DNA of 64,000 bases from Hyphomonas adhaerens MHS-3 (GTDB taxonomy: Bacteria; Pseudomonadota; Alphaproteobacteria; Caulobacterales; Hyphomonadaceae), in NCBI RefSeq assembly GCF_000685235.1, contig NZ_ARYH01000001.1, forward strand, positions 1,116,001-1,180,000, given 5' to 3'. Position numbers and translations under genes: made by a program. Of the stretch, positions 8,878 through 18,191 are shown in pieces. The notes below the pieces were generated by a model. That model made no database searches. It was not told the origin of the DNA and saw only the letters and a program-made list of their open reading frames with translations. Each line of letters starts with the position of its first letter. Positions within the stretch are counted from its first letter, which is position 1.

Positions 8878-10386
8878 ATGTGTCGCATGACACAGCCAGA
8901 TACAGACGTTCTCATCATCGGCGCGGGCCTTTCGGGCATCGGCGCTGCCGTTCACCTCGGCAAGCAGTGCCCCGGCAAGACCTATCGGATCTTCGAGCAG
9001 CGGAGCGCCATGGGCGGGACGTGGGACCTGTTCCGCTATCCCGGCATCCGTTCGGATTCGGACATGCACACGCTGGGCTTCAACTTCAAACCCTGGACCG
9101 AGGCCAAGGCCATCGCCGACGGGCCGTCGATCCGGAACTACATTCGTGAAACGGCGGACGAGCACGACATCACCCGCCATATCCAGTTCGACACGAAGAT
9201 CGTGGCCGCAGACTGGTCGAGCCCGGACCAGGTCTGGCACATCACCTCCGAAGACACGAAAACAGGCAAGCGCACGGACCTCACGGCGCGGTTCCTGTTC
9301 ATGTGCGGCGGATACTACAATTACGATGAAGGCTACCGGCCGGACTTCCCGGGCGAGGACAACTACAAAGGCCAGTTCGTACATCCCCAGCACTGGCCGG
9401 AAGATCTCGACTATACCGGCAAGAAAGTCGTCATCATCGGCTCCGGCGCGACAGCGATGACGCTGGTGCCGGCCATGGCGGAGAAGGCGGGGCATGTGAC
9501 CATGCTGCAGCGCTCGCCGACTTATGTCGTCTCCCGTCCGGCGGTGGACAAGCTTGCGAACTTCCTGCGCGCCATCCTGCCGGACAGCTGGGCCTACGCG
9601 CTGATCCGCTGGCGGAACGTCGCTTTCCAGCAGTATTTCTTCCGGAAGACGCGCGAGAATCCGGAACAGGCAAAAGAGCGTCTCCTGAAAATGGTGCGCG
9701 AGGAACTTGGCCCCGACTATGATGTCGAGAAGCATTTCACGCCGCACTACAATCCGTGGGAACAGCGTCTCTGCCTGGTGCCGGATTCGGACCTGTTCAA
9801 TGTCCTGAAATCCGGCAAGGCCAGCGTCGAGACGGACCATATCGAGACCTTCACGGAGAAGGGGATCAAGCTCAAATCCGGTAAGGAGCTGGAAGCCGAC
9901 ATCGTCATCACCGCGACGGGGCTGAACCTCGTTTTCATGAACGGTGTCGATGTCTCGCTGGACGGGGTGAAGGTCGATCCCGGCAAGCTGCTCAACTACA
10001 AGGGCGTGATGCTGTCCAATGTGCCGAACCTCGCCGTGACGTTCGGGTACACCAATGCGTCCTGGACGCTGAAGGCGGACCTGACCAGTGAATATGTCTG
10101 CCGCCTGATCACGCTGATGGACCAGAAGGGGGCGACTTCCGCGATGCCTTACCTTCCGGCCTTCCCGAATGAGACCGAACCCTTCGTGGATTTCTCGTCC
10201 GGCTATTTCCAGCGGGTGATGGACCAGTTCCCGCGCCAGCACACCGAAGCGCCTTGGAAGCTGCACCAAAGCTATTTCACCGACCGGAAGAATTTGCGCG
10301 AGGAGCCGATCGAGGATGGTGTCATGACGTTCACCACGCCCGAGAACGCCGCTGCGTCCAAGCCGGCCCTCCAGGCGGCGGAATAA
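8878..10386 (+). CDS. Flavin-containing (Baeyer-Villiger-type) monooxygenase
   Basis: FAD- and NADPH-dependent class B monooxygenase of 502 aa. The FAD fingerprint VLIIGAGLSGIGAA lies near the N-terminus, followed by GGTWDLFRYPGIRSDSD, a region conserved in this class. The NADPH Rossmann motif VVIIGSGATAMTLVP is near residue 185. It probably oxidises ketones or other lipophilic substrates; the substrate cannot be read from sequence. The start could be ATG 8878 or 8887; neither has a strong ribosome site. A palindrome lies just upstream. Confidence 0.9.
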   Translation: MCRMTQPDTDVLIIGAGLSGIGAAVHLGKQCPGKTYRIFEQRSAMGGTWDLFRYPGIRSDSDMHTLGFNFKPWTEAKAIADGPSIRNYIRETADEHDITRHIQFDTKIVAADWSSPDQVWHITSEDTKTGKRTDLTARFLFMCGGYYNYDEGYRPDFPGEDNYKGQFVHPQHWPEDLDYTGKKVVIIGSGATAMTLVPAMAEKAGHVTMLQRSPTYVVSRPAVDKLANFLRAILPDSWAYALIRWRNVAFQQYFFRKTRENPEQAKERLLKMVREELGPDYDVEKHFTPHYNPWEQRLCLVPDSDLFNVLKSGKASVETDHIETFTEKGIKLKSGKELEADIVITATGLNLVFMNGVDVSLDGVKVDPGKLLNYKGVMLSNVPNLAVTFGYTNASWTLKADLTSEYVCRLITLMDQKGATSAMPYLPAFPNETEPFVDFSSGYFQRVMDQFPRQHTEAPWKLHQSYFTDRKNLREEPIEDGVMTFTTPENAAASKPALQAAE

Positions 10387-10462
10387 ACCCGCCTCTAAAC
10401 AAAGGCCTGCAGGCTTCCTATCTGTGTCCCTGTAAGGGGCGTACAGAAAAAGGAGTGTCTGT

Positions 10463-10621
10463 ATGTGGTTGTGGCTATTGTGGTGGTGTGTGGATGATCA
10501 CATCGCCGAAGCGGTCGGTGCGCCGGGTCTCGGCGAATTGCCGATCTGGGTGCCGTTGATCCTGTCACTTGCCTTCGCCTTCACGGTGGACGGCAAGGTC
10601 AAGAAATGGAAGCGCCGCTGA
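10463..10621 (+). CDS. Small Trp-rich membrane protein
   Basis: An unlisted 52-codon frame starting at an ATG that follows AAAGGAG by 8 bases. The protein begins MWLWLLWWC, continues with an acidic stretch, then has a second hydrophobic segment (PIWVPLILSLAFAFTV) and ends in KVKKWKRR. It ends two bases before the stop of the convergent ABC transporter. The good ribosome site, codon bias and membrane-like pattern argue it is real. I recognise no family. Confidence 0.6.
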   Translation: MWLWLLWWCVDDHIAEAVGAPGLGELPIWVPLILSLAFAFTVDGKVKKWKRR

Positions 10622-10623
10622 TC

Positions 10624-12471
10624 TCAGCCTTCCGCAAACTGAAGTTCGGCGAGGCGGGCGTATAGCCCGCCTTTGGCGACCAGTTCCTCGTGGCTGCCTT
10701 CCTCGACGATTTGCCCGTGCTCCATGACCAGGATGCGGTCGGCCCGGCGCACGGTGGACAGGCGGTGGGCGATGACCAGGGTCGTGCGTCCTTCCGAGGC
10801 GTTTTCGATGGCCCGGCGGACTGCGGCTTCGCTCTCTGAATCGAGCGCGGAGGTCGCTTCGTCGAGCAGGAGAACCGGCGCATCCCGCACCAGGGCGCGG
10901 GCGAGCGCGATCCGCTGGCGCTGGCCACCGGACAGGCTGCGGCCCTTCTGGCCGAGCGGTGTGGCAAGGCCTTCCTTCTCTGACAGGAAGTCCATCGCTT
11001 CGGCCATGCGGGCCGCGTGTTCCAGCAGCTTTTCGTCGGGATTATCCGTACCAAAACCGATATTCTCTGCCGCCGTGCCGGTGAACAAGGCCGATTCCTG
11101 CGGGGCGTAGGCAAAGTTGCGGCGCCAATCGCGCGGGGTGACCTCTGCCGAGGCGATCCCGTCCAGAGTCACCTGGCCGGATTGCGGATCGAACAGACGC
11201 AGGGCGAGGCGGAACACGGTCGTCTTGCCCGCGCCGCTGGGGCCGACAAGGGCGACGAACTCGCCGGGCTTCACCGTCAGGGAGAAATCGGTCAGCGCGG
11301 AGACCGGCTTGCCGTCATTCGTGGCCTCGTCATAGGCGAAGGTCACATGATCGAAGGTGAGCGCGCCGGTGATTTTCTCCGGCATCGGGCGCGGCAGGGC
11401 AGGCGGGGCGATCTCGGGCTCTGCATTCAGCACTTCCGCGGCGCGGTCGGCGGCGCCGGCGGCGCGCATGACCTCGCCATAGACTTCCGCCAGCATGCCG
11501 AAGCCGGACCCGGCATACAGGGCGTAAAGCACCATGGCGGAGAGGTCACCGAAGCTCATTTCGCCTTTCGCCACAGCCCGGGCGCCCATCCACAGCACGC
11601 AGACAAACCCGCCGAACAGAAGTACCGAGACCATGACGATCATCAGGCTGCGCGCCGTGATCCGGCGCATGGCCGCGGCGAAGGTCGCCTCAACGGCCTC
11701 GGTGAAATTGGCAAGGCGGCTGTCTTCACGGCTGTAGGCCTGGACAAGTTCGATGGCGTCGAGCGCTTCTGACGCTTCGGCGCCCGCATCGGCGAGGCGC
11801 GATTGGGCCCGGTTCGACATCGCCCGGATGATCCGGCCAACACCCACCACGGGCAGCATCGCGACCGGCAGCATGGCCAGCAGGGTCAGGCCCAGCTGCC
11901 AATTCACCACCATCATCATGGTCAACGCGCCAAAGGTCGTGATCAGCGTCCGCGTCGCCATTGAGGCGGAGGTACCGAGAAATTGCTCGATCAGGGTGAT
12001 GTCGGCCGTCAGGCGGGAGACCGCTTCGCCGGAGCGCATTTTCGAATGATAGCGGGGGCCGAGGGTCAGGAGGTGGGCATAAAGGTCCCGGCGCAGGTCA
12101 GCCGCGATCCGTTCGCCGAACCGGGAGACGAAATAGAAGCGTACCGCGCCCAGCACACCGGAGGTGATGGCGGCCGCCGCGACCCAGAAGAAGGATTTGT
12201 TGACCAGTTCCAGCAGTTTCTGCGTGTCGCCGCCTGCCTGCCGGCCGCTGTCTGCAGCCTTGCCGAGCAGGATTGGCAGGGTCAGGCTGAGTGCGGCGGC
12301 GCCGACCAGAAAGACGAGCGCAATCGCCACGGTCCGCCAATGCCGTCCGGCATAAGGCAGCAGCAATGCCAGGGGCTTCAGGCTGCGCCCTTTGGGGCGG
12401 TTGATGGCCTGTCCGCCGCCTGGTTCTGTCGCGCGCCGGTCGATCGTTTGCTGGGATTCCGTGTCGGCCAT
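10624..12471 (-). CDS. ABC exporter, fused permease and ATPase (MsbA-like)
   Basis: Half-transporter of 615 aa. An N-terminal six-helix membrane domain (from about residue 40) is followed by an ATPase with Walker A GPSGAGKT, signature LSGGQRQRIALARAL, Walker B LLLDEATSALD and the switch histidine in AHRLST. It should work as a homodimer exporting a lipid, peptide or drug. The first about 30 residues are charged and polar. It is a single gene, followed by the convergent 52-aa gene. Lipid A flippase is possible but not provable here. Confidence 0.9.
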   Translation of the reverse strand: MADTESQQTIDRRATEPGGGQAINRPKGRSLKPLALLLPYAGRHWRTVAIALVFLVGAAALSLTLPILLGKAADSGRQAGGDTQKLLELVNKSFFWVAAAAITSGVLGAVRFYFVSRFGERIAADLRRDLYAHLLTLGPRYHSKMRSGEAVSRLTADITLIEQFLGTSASMATRTLITTFGALTMMMVVNWQLGLTLLAMLPVAMLPVVGVGRIIRAMSNRAQSRLADAGAEASEALDAIELVQAYSREDSRLANFTEAVEATFAAAMRRITARSLMIVMVSVLLFGGFVCVLWMGARAVAKGEMSFGDLSAMVLYALYAGSGFGMLAEVYGEVMRAAGAADRAAEVLNAEPEIAPPALPRPMPEKITGALTFDHVTFAYDEATNDGKPVSALTDFSLTVKPGEFVALVGPSGAGKTTVFRLALRLFDPQSGQVTLDGIASAEVTPRDWRRNFAYAPQESALFTGTAAENIGFGTDNPDEKLLEHAARMAEAMDFLSEKEGLATPLGQKGRSLSGGQRQRIALARALVRDAPVLLLDEATSALDSESEAAVRRAIENASEGRTTLVIAHRLSTVRRADRILVMEHGQIVEEGSHEELVAKGGLYARLAELQFAEG

Positions 12472-12648
12472 GAGGAATACCTTTGCAGGACTATGGAAAA
12501 CGGGTGCTAGGCCCTCTTGCGAAAGGGGCTTTCTTCAGTTACACGCGCCACTTCTGAAAACGGGCAGCAGCCACGCCCGCGCACCCCTACTGGTGAAGCG
12601 CGGCGGCCACAAGGCCCGCAGGTAACGGATCACAGAAGGGCGCGAGCC

Positions 12649-12867
12649 ATGAAAAAAGAAGGTCATCCCGACTATCACTTCATCACCGTGGTGATGACGG
12701 ACGGCACAGAGTACCAGACGCGCTCGACATACGGCGCTGAAGGTGACCGCCTCATGCTGGACATCGACTCCAAATCGCACCCGGCCTGGACCGGCGGCGA
12801 CGGAAAGCTGATGGACCGCGGTGGCCGCGTGTCCCGCTTCAAGGACAAGTTCAAAGGCTTCGTCTAA
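12649..12867 (+). CDS. rpmE: 50S ribosomal protein L31
   Basis: A 72-aa L31 protein with the typical start [10 protein letters not shown] and the FKDKFKGF end. It lacks the CxxC zinc ligands, which is the usual alphaproteobacterial form. The ATG at 12649 is chosen over a longer open frame because it matches the family start; an AGAAGGG lies about 7 bases upstream. It is followed by a strong terminator, so it is monocistronic at its 3' end. Confidence 0.96.
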   Translation: MKKEGHPDYHFITVVMTDGTEYQTRSTYGAEGDRLMLDIDSKSHPAWTGGDGKLMDRGGRVSRFKDKFKGFV

Positions 12868-12903
12868 GCCTGCCGCACCGTTTCACGGTTGCGATCAAAA
12901 CAG

Positions 12904-12933
12904 CCCCGGCCCGCAAGGCCGGGGTTTTGTTTT
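12904..12933 (+). terminator. Rho-independent terminator after rpmE
   Basis: Stem CCCCGGCC / GGCCGGGG with a CGCAA loop is followed by TTTTGTTTT. It lies 36 bases after the rpmE stop codon. Confidence 0.93.
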
Positions 12934-13009
12934 GGCCGCTGCCTCTGGCGCTTAACTTTCCCTTAAGCGGTCGGGCCGAGCTTTCCTGCCAAAAGGCAGG
13001 GAGAGGCCC

Positions 13010-13510
13010 ATGGGACGGAGCGGCCGGCTCAAGGAATGGTTGATCACCTTTGTGGTGCTTGCGGGCATCGCGTTCGGTGTTGCAGTGGTTGCACGGGAAC
13101 CCGTCGACCCGGCAGGCCCGGCGCCCTTCGATACCTCGTCCGTTTACTGGTCCGATGGCGATTCAGGGCGTCTGGCGGATGGCACCAAGTTCCGTCTCCA
13201 CGGCGTGGATGCCCCTGAAACCGGGCCGCTGGACTGGGTTTCCGGCGCAAAATGCGAGCGGGAACGCGAACTCGGCTATCAGGCAAAGGCTGAGGTGCGT
13301 GAGCTGACACGCAACCGAACGCTCACCGTTTCGCATGATTACGGGCCCGACCGGTATGGCCGGCTTGTCGTTGATCTGTCGCTGGACGGGCAGGACCTCG
13401 CTGCGTTGCTGGTCGCTGGCGGCACTCACAAGACCTGGGATTATGATGGCGGCGATGCCAAGCCGGAATGGTGTACGGGCCGTACACAAAAACCGGTTAC
13501 CGGATCCTGA
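13010..13510 (+). CDS. Membrane-anchored thermonuclease (SNase) family protein
   Basis: Staphylococcal-nuclease-like protein of 166 aa with an N-terminal membrane anchor or signal (WLITFVVLAGIAFGVAVVA). The fold's motifs follow: DGDSGRL, RLHGVDAPE, DRYGRLV with the catalytic-type arginine, and a WDYDGGDAKPEWC C-terminus seen in the bacterial thermonuclease family. It is probably an extracytoplasmic nuclease. The ATG follows GGGAGAGG. A second, unrelated-length SNase gene lies at 33039-33827. Confidence 0.85.
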   Translation: MGRSGRLKEWLITFVVLAGIAFGVAVVAREPVDPAGPAPFDTSSVYWSDGDSGRLADGTKFRLHGVDAPETGPLDWVSGAKCERERELGYQAKAEVRELTRNRTLTVSHDYGPDRYGRLVVDLSLDGQDLAALLVAGGTHKTWDYDGGDAKPEWCTGRTQKPVTGS

Positions 13511-13606
13511 CCCGATTGCAGCGCCAGCAGAGCGCCAGACGGCTTGCCCGGCAGGTGCCGGGGCACCTAGGCTGCGGCCTGGAACAGACATGATGGAGCG
13601 ATCCCG

Positions 13607-14404
13607 ATGAATTACACGCCGAAGCGATGGATCCGGCTCGGCCTTGGGGCCGCCCTGATAGGCACGGCGGGCCTGGCTGCCTGCGGCGGAGAAGGGGGCG
13701 AAGCTGGTGAAACGGCCATGACTGCGCCGGGCGGCGCTGCATCTTACGCGCAAGGCGGCGAAATGGGTGAAGGCGAAGGCGGGGAGGGCGTTACGGCGGT
13801 TGATCCGGCCATGCTGCTGCCCATCGATCAGCGCGCCGCGATGATTTCCAGCGAAGTGACCGTGGCTGCTGCCCTCGCCCGGGCGGGGGAGCCTGACGAT
13901 GCCGCCGAGCACCTGCGCATCGCGCTGGGCGAGATCCAGCCGGGCGGCCTGTCGCGCCTCGTCGAGAAAGGCTTCGATCCGGACCTGATCGACCAGGCCG
14001 AAGACGCGCTGTCCGGCAGCGCGCCGCCGGATGAGGTCGAGGCGAAGCTGGCCGCCGTTGAGGCCAATATGGCTGATCTTCAGGCCAATGCAGGCGGCGA
14101 CCCGCTTGAATTGGTCATCTTCCTGATGAAGCGCTGTGAGAATGCCTACCGGGCCGGCGTGTCATTTTCCAACGAGATTGACGATCCGATCCGGTACCAG
14201 AAATCCTATGGCTATGCCGTTTCCGCGCAGAAGGCAGCCGACGCGATCACGTCCGGCGATGCCAGCCGCCTGCAGCTGGAGCTGAAGATGCTGGTCCTGA
14301 TGTGGCCTGCTGAAGGCCCTGTGACCGGGGACGTTCCGGCCCCGCCATCGACGTTCCTGTCACAGGTCAGCCGCATCGGGCTGGAGCTCTCAACGCTTGA
14401 GTAG
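13607..14404 (+). CDS. Putative lipoprotein of unknown function
   Basis: A 265-aa protein starting with a lipoprotein signal (lipobox LAAC at about residues 23-26). A Gly/Glu-rich linker follows to about residue 65. The rest is Ala/Glu/Leu-rich and probably helical, with no motif I recognise. It sits between the nuclease gene and the convergent TlpA-like gene, and its 3' end overlaps the latter by 15 bases. No function can be assigned. Confidence 0.75.
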   Translation: MNYTPKRWIRLGLGAALIGTAGLAACGGEGGEAGETAMTAPGGAASYAQGGEMGEGEGGEGVTAVDPAMLLPIDQRAAMISSEVTVAAALARAGEPDDAAEHLRIALGEIQPGGLSRLVEKGFDPDLIDQAEDALSGSAPPDEVEAKLAAVEANMADLQANAGGDPLELVIFLMKRCENAYRAGVSFSNEIDDPIRYQKSYGYAVSAQKAADAITSGDASRLQLELKMLVLMWPAEGPVTGDVPAPPSTFLSQVSRIGLELSTLE

Positions 14405-14974
14405 AGCGTCGATAAAGCCGATGGCCTCGAAGGAGGACCAGTCCGCTTCGCCGGCAAGACGGGCGATTTCCTTGCCGTCCGGCCCGTAAAGAATGCTTGT
14501 GGGGAAGCCCTGAACGCCGCTGTCATAGACGAGTTCGTACTGTTCGGGCGTAACGATGCGGAACGGAATGTTCGGGGCCCCGAGCTGGCCGAGGCGTTGC
14601 TCGGCGTATTCCTTGTCCTCGGCGGCATCGACACTGATGGCCACGACTTCGAATGTGTCGCCGCCACGAGCCTTTTGCAGCGCGCCCAGAGACGGCATTT
14701 CCTTTTCGCAGGGCGCACACCAGGTCGCCCAATAGTTCACGAGGATGGTTTTGCCCTTGAACGCGTCCAGCGTGCGGGCCGATCCGTCCGCCAGATAGAA
14801 GGGATCCGTCCCTGCCGGGTCGCCGGCGCTGCTGAAATCCAGCTTCGCGAGGCTGCCCGTTGCATATTGGGCCAGCGGATTTTCATCACGTTTTCCAATG
14901 CCTGCGCTGATCAGCACATAGACAATTGCGATCACTCCGACCAAGAAGAGGCCGGGAATGGCGTAGCGCTTCAT
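14390..14974 (-). CDS. TlpA-like thiol:disulfide interchange protein
   Basis: Periplasmic-facing thioredoxin-fold protein of 194 aa with an N-terminal membrane anchor (GLFLVGVIAIVYVLISAGI). The active site WCAPC sits in NYWATWCAPCEKEMPSL, and the cis-proline region is VQGFPTSILYGPDGKEIAR. The family reduces disulfides during cytochrome c or other envelope protein maturation. ATG 14974 is chosen because ACGGAAGG lies 7 bases upstream; the frame extends to 15013 but would overlap argH's start. It diverges from argH. Confidence 0.9.
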   Translation of the reverse strand: MKRYAIPGLFLVGVIAIVYVLISAGIGKRDENPLAQYATGSLAKLDFSSAGDPAGTDPFYLADGSARTLDAFKGKTILVNYWATWCAPCEKEMPSLGALQKARGGDTFEVVAISVDAAEDKEYAEQRLGQLGAPNIPFRIVTPEQYELVYDSGVQGFPTSILYGPDGKEIARLAGEADWSSFEAIGFIDALLKR

Positions 14975-15012
14975 GTTTGCGCCTTCCGTAAGTTTGTTGA
15001 AGGGGTATGCCA

Positions 15013-16410
15013 ATGACGAGCGGCAAAGGCCAGACGATGTGGGGGGGACGGTTTGCCGCGACCCCGTCCGACATCATGGAAGAAATCAACGCCTCCCTCG
15101 ATATTGACCGGCGCATGGCGGAAGAAGACATCGCCGGCAGCCGGGCCCATGCGGATATGCTGTCGGAGATGGGCATCATCTCCTTTGATGACAATGAGGC
15201 GATCCAGGCCGGGCTGGACCAGGTGCTGAACGAGCTGCGCGACGGCACGTTCCCGTTCCGCCGGGAGCTGGAAGACATCCACATGAATGTCGAGGCGCGG
15301 CTGAAGGAGATCGTCGGCGAGCCTGCGGGGCGCCTGCACACGGCGCGGTCCCGGAATGACCAGGTGGTGACCGATTTCCGCCTGTGGACACGCCGGGCGC
15401 TGGATCATTCGGCCCGCCTGATCGGCGGCCTGCAGGGCGCGCTGGTGCTGCGGGCGGAAGAACATGCCGGCACGATCATGCCGGGCTTTACGCACCTCCA
15501 GACGGCACAGCCGGTAACGCTTGGCCACCATCTGCTGGCCTATGTCGAGATGACGTCGCGTGACTGGACCCGCCTGTCGGACTGCGCCAATCGCCTCAAT
15601 GAGTCCCCGCTGGGTGCCGCGGCGCTGGCCGGAACCGGCTTTCCCATCGACCGGGACATGACGGCAGAAGCGCTGGGGTTCGCCCGCCCGATGGCGAACT
15701 CGCTCGATGCGGTCTCGGCCCGTGATTTCGCGCTGGAGTCGCTGGCGGCCCTGTCCATCGCGGCAACGCACCTCTCGCGCCTCGCTGAAGAGATCGTGCT
15801 GTGGTCCAGCGCGCAGTTCAGCTTCGCCCAGCTGACCGATGAATGGTCGACCGGCTCTTCGATCATGCCGCAGAAGCGCAATCCGGACGCGGCCGAGCTG
15901 GTACGCGCCAAGGCGTCGCTGATCACCGGGTTTTATGCCGGCCTGCAGGGCGCCGTGAAGGCGCTGCCGCTCGCCTATGCCAAGGACCTGCAGGACGACA
16001 AGCGCCTGACCTTCGAGGCCTTCGATACGTTTGACCTCTGCGTGCGGGCCATGACCGGCATGATCGAGACGATCCGGTTCAAGCCGGAAAACATGCGCGC
16101 CGCCGCCGCCAAGGGCTTTTCCACCGCGACCGATCTTGCCGACTGGCTGGTGCGGGAGCTCGGCCTGCCGTTCCGCGAAGCCCATCACGTGACCGGGTCG
16201 CTGGTGGCCGTCGCGGAAGGGAAGGGCGTCGACCTCGCCGACCTGACGCTGGCCGACATGCAGGAGGTTCACAATGGCATTACCGAGGCGGTTTTCGATG
16301 TGCTGACGGTTGAAGCATCTGCCTCATCTCGGACATCATATGGTGGCACAAGCCCTGTTCGTGTCGCCGAACAGGTGGCACAGTGGAAGCAGAGACTTGG
16401 ACTGGAGTAA
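15013..16410 (+). CDS. argH: Argininosuccinate lyase
   Basis: Last step of arginine synthesis: cleaves argininosuccinate to arginine and fumarate. The 465-aa protein shows [21 protein letters not shown] at the start, [13 protein letters not shown], and the superfamily signature [15 protein letters not shown] 15013 is preferred over 15007 because GAAGGGG is 7 bases away. argH, two small lipoproteins and lysA run together with short gaps, a common alphaproteobacterial order. Confidence 0.97.
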   Translation: MTSGKGQTMWGGRFAATPSDIMEEINASLDIDRRMAEEDIAGSRAHADMLSEMGIISFDDNEAIQAGLDQVLNELRDGTFPFRRELEDIHMNVEARLKEIVGEPAGRLHTARSRNDQVVTDFRLWTRRALDHSARLIGGLQGALVLRAEEHAGTIMPGFTHLQTAQPVTLGHHLLAYVEMTSRDWTRLSDCANRLNESPLGAAALAGTGFPIDRDMTAEALGFARPMANSLDAVSARDFALESLAALSIAATHLSRLAEEIVLWSSAQFSFAQLTDEWSTGSSIMPQKRNPDAAELVRAKASLITGFYAGLQGAVKALPLAYAKDLQDDKRLTFEAFDTFDLCVRAMTGMIETIRFKPENMRAAAAKGFSTATDLADWLVRELGLPFREAHHVTGSLVAVAEGKGVDLADLTLADMQEVHNGITEAVFDVLTVEASASSRTSYGGTSPVRVAEQVAQWKQRLGLE

Positions 16411-16417
16411 CCGCCGC

Positions 16418-16651
16418 ATGAAACGCCCTCTGGCTATTGCCGCCCTTATTCTCGGCACGCTGGCCCTTCCGGCCTGCGGCCTGACCGGTGACCTGAAGCG
16501 CCCCGACCCGCTCTGGGGCGATCCGAACGACGTTGAAGCCGAACTCCCCGAAGGGAATACATCCACCCTGCCGAAGTTGCCGCCCCGCCAGGAAGCGGAA
16601 GACTCCGATACCAGTGGTGAAGATGAACTCCTGGGCGGCCCGGAGGACTAA
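16418..16651 (+). CDS. lptM: LptM-like small lipoprotein
   Basis: A 77-aa lipoprotein with lipobox LPAC and the following GLTGDLKRPDPLW, matching the CGxxGxLxxP motif of LptM (formerly YifL). LptM assists oxidative maturation of the LPS translocon LptDE in enterobacteria. The place between argH and lysA is where this family is usually found in alphaproteobacteria. The rest is acidic and probably disordered. Function here is inferred from the motif only. Confidence 0.75.
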   Translation: MKRPLAIAALILGTLALPACGLTGDLKRPDPLWGDPNDVEAELPEGNTSTLPKLPPRQEAEDSDTSGEDELLGGPED

Positions 16652-16655
16652 TTTC

Positions 16656-16907
16656 ATGAACAGACGCCTGATCCGGCCGGCCGGGCGCATGCTCGCCGGT
16701 CTTGCCCTTCTTGGTGCGCTGAGTGCCTGCGCCACAAGTGAGGGGATCCAAGCGGTCAACGCCCCCGGCGCCTATGAGCCGATCGCTGTGGTCGCTGTTG
16801 TGGAGCCGGAGCGCGGCCCGCAAGTGAACCAGTGGGGCGGTATCGTGCCCGATGCCAAACCCGTCACGCCCGTCGATGACGGCGCGCTGGCCGAAATCGA
16901 CAGCTAG
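16656..16907 (+). CDS. Small putative lipoprotein
   Basis: An 83-aa protein with a Sec signal and lipobox LSAC at about residues 22-25. The mature part is short, Pro/Val-rich and lacks recognisable motifs. It begins 4 bases after the LptM-like gene and ends 9 bases before lysA, so it is part of the same operon. Unknown function; an envelope role is inferred only from the lipid anchor. Confidence 0.7.
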   Translation: MNRRLIRPAGRMLAGLALLGALSACATSEGIQAVNAPGAYEPIAVVAVVEPERGPQVNQWGGIVPDAKPVTPVDDGALAEIDS

Positions 16908-16916
16908 GCGGCGGCG

Positions 16917-18191
16917 ATGCATCATTTCGACTACCGGGACGGACGGCTCCACTGCGAGGACGTCGATCTGGCGAAGCTGGCCGATGCCGTCGGCACGCCT
17001 TGCTATGTCTATTCCACGGCAACGCTTCAGCGGCATGCCCGCGTGATCGCTTCGGCGTTCGAAGGGCAGGACTGCCTGATTGCCTATTCGGTGAAGGCCA
17101 ATTCGAACCTGGCCGTGCTGGCGACGCTGGCGGCGGAAGGCTGCGGGGCGGATGTCGTCAGCAGCGGCGAGATGCAGCGCGCGCTGCGGGCGGGCATCCC
17201 GGCCTCGAAGATCGTGTTTTCCGGCGTCGGCAAGACGGCCCGCGAGATGGAACTCGGCCTGCGCGAGGGCATCCACCAGTTCAATGTCGAAAGCGCCGCC
17301 GAGCTTCGCCTCCTGTCCTATGTGGCCAATGGCATTGGCCTTGAAGCGCCGATCGCCATCCGCGTGAACCCGGACGTCGCCGCGGGCGGCCATCCGAACA
17401 TTTCCACCGGCAAGAAGGGCGACAAGTTCGGCGTGCCGTGGACCGAAGCCGAAGAGCTTTACGCCGAAGCGGCCACGCTTCCCGGCATCCGGGTCGTTGG
17501 CGTCGATGTCCATATCGGCAGCCAGATTGGCGATCTTGTGCCCATGCGGGCCGCATTCGAGAAAGTCGTGGGCCTCGCCCAGCGCCTGCGGGCGGCCGGG
17601 CATGACATTGCCCGTATCGATGTCGGCGGCGGCCTCGGCATTCCCTACAAGCAGGGTGACGAACCGCCCCCGCCATCGGCATACGCTGCCATGATCGCGG
17701 AAGTGAGTGCGGGCCTCGGCGTCCAGGTCATCCTGGAGCCGGGCCGGGTCATCGCGGGCAATGCAGGGGTCATGCTGACCACGGCGCTGTATGAGAAGAC
17801 GGCGCCGGACCGGTCTTTCCTGATCGTCGATGCAGGCATGAACGACCTGATGCGTCCGGCCCTGTATGGCGCGCACCATGACATCCAGCCGCTGAAACAG
17901 GCGGCCCCGGATGCCCCTGAAAAGACCTATGACGTGGTCGGCCCGATCTGCGAGTCGACCGACAAGTTTGCGTCCGGACGTGACATGCCCGCTGTAGAGC
18001 CGGGCGAGCGGCTGGCCTTCATGTCAGCCGGGGCCTATGGCGCTGTGCTGTCTTCGTCCTACAATACACGTCCCCTCGTGCCGGAAGTTCTGGTCAATGG
18101 CGACCGGTTCGACATTGTCCGCCGCAGGCCGGACCTCGAGGAAATGTTGCAACTGGAACAGGTGCCGGATTGGCTGAAAAGGACGGACTGA
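16917..18191 (+). CDS. lysA: Diaminopimelate decarboxylase
   Basis: PLP enzyme converting meso-diaminopimelate to lysine. The 424-aa alanine-racemase-fold protein carries the PLP lysine in AYSVKANSN near residue 60, the HIGSQIGD motif, the glycine loop DVGGGLGIPY, EPGRVIAGNAG, and the C-terminal catalytic cysteine region GPICESTDKFA. Its last 22 bases overlap the next gene, implying translational coupling. Confidence 0.97.
   Translation: MHHFDYRDGRLHCEDVDLAKLADAVGTPCYVYSTATLQRHARVIASAFEGQDCLIAYSVKANSNLAVLATLAAEGCGADVVSSGEMQRALRAGIPASKIVFSGVGKTAREMELGLREGIHQFNVESAAELRLLSYVANGIGLEAPIAIRVNPDVAAGGHPNISTGKKGDKFGVPWTEAEELYAEAATLPGIRVVGVDVHIGSQIGDLVPMRAAFEKVVGLAQRLRAAGHDIARIDVGGGLGIPYKQGDEPPPPSAYAAMIAEVSAGLGVQVILEPGRVIAGNAGVMLTTALYEKTAPDRSFLIVDAGMNDLMRPALYGAHHDIQPLKQAAPDAPEKTYDVVGPICESTDKFASGRDMPAVEPGERLAFMSAGAYGAVLSSSYNTRPLVPEVLVNGDRFDIVRRRPDLEEMLQLEQVPDWLKRTD

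Noticed and set aside
8848-10269. 473-codon minus frame opposite the monooxygenase
   Set aside because: Shadow; the plus strand has clear FAD and NADPH motifs.
12517-12648. N-terminal extension of rpmE
   Set aside because: L31 normally starts at MKK; the extension has no family similarity.
14971-16272. 433-codon minus frame opposite argH
   Set aside because: Shadow of argH.
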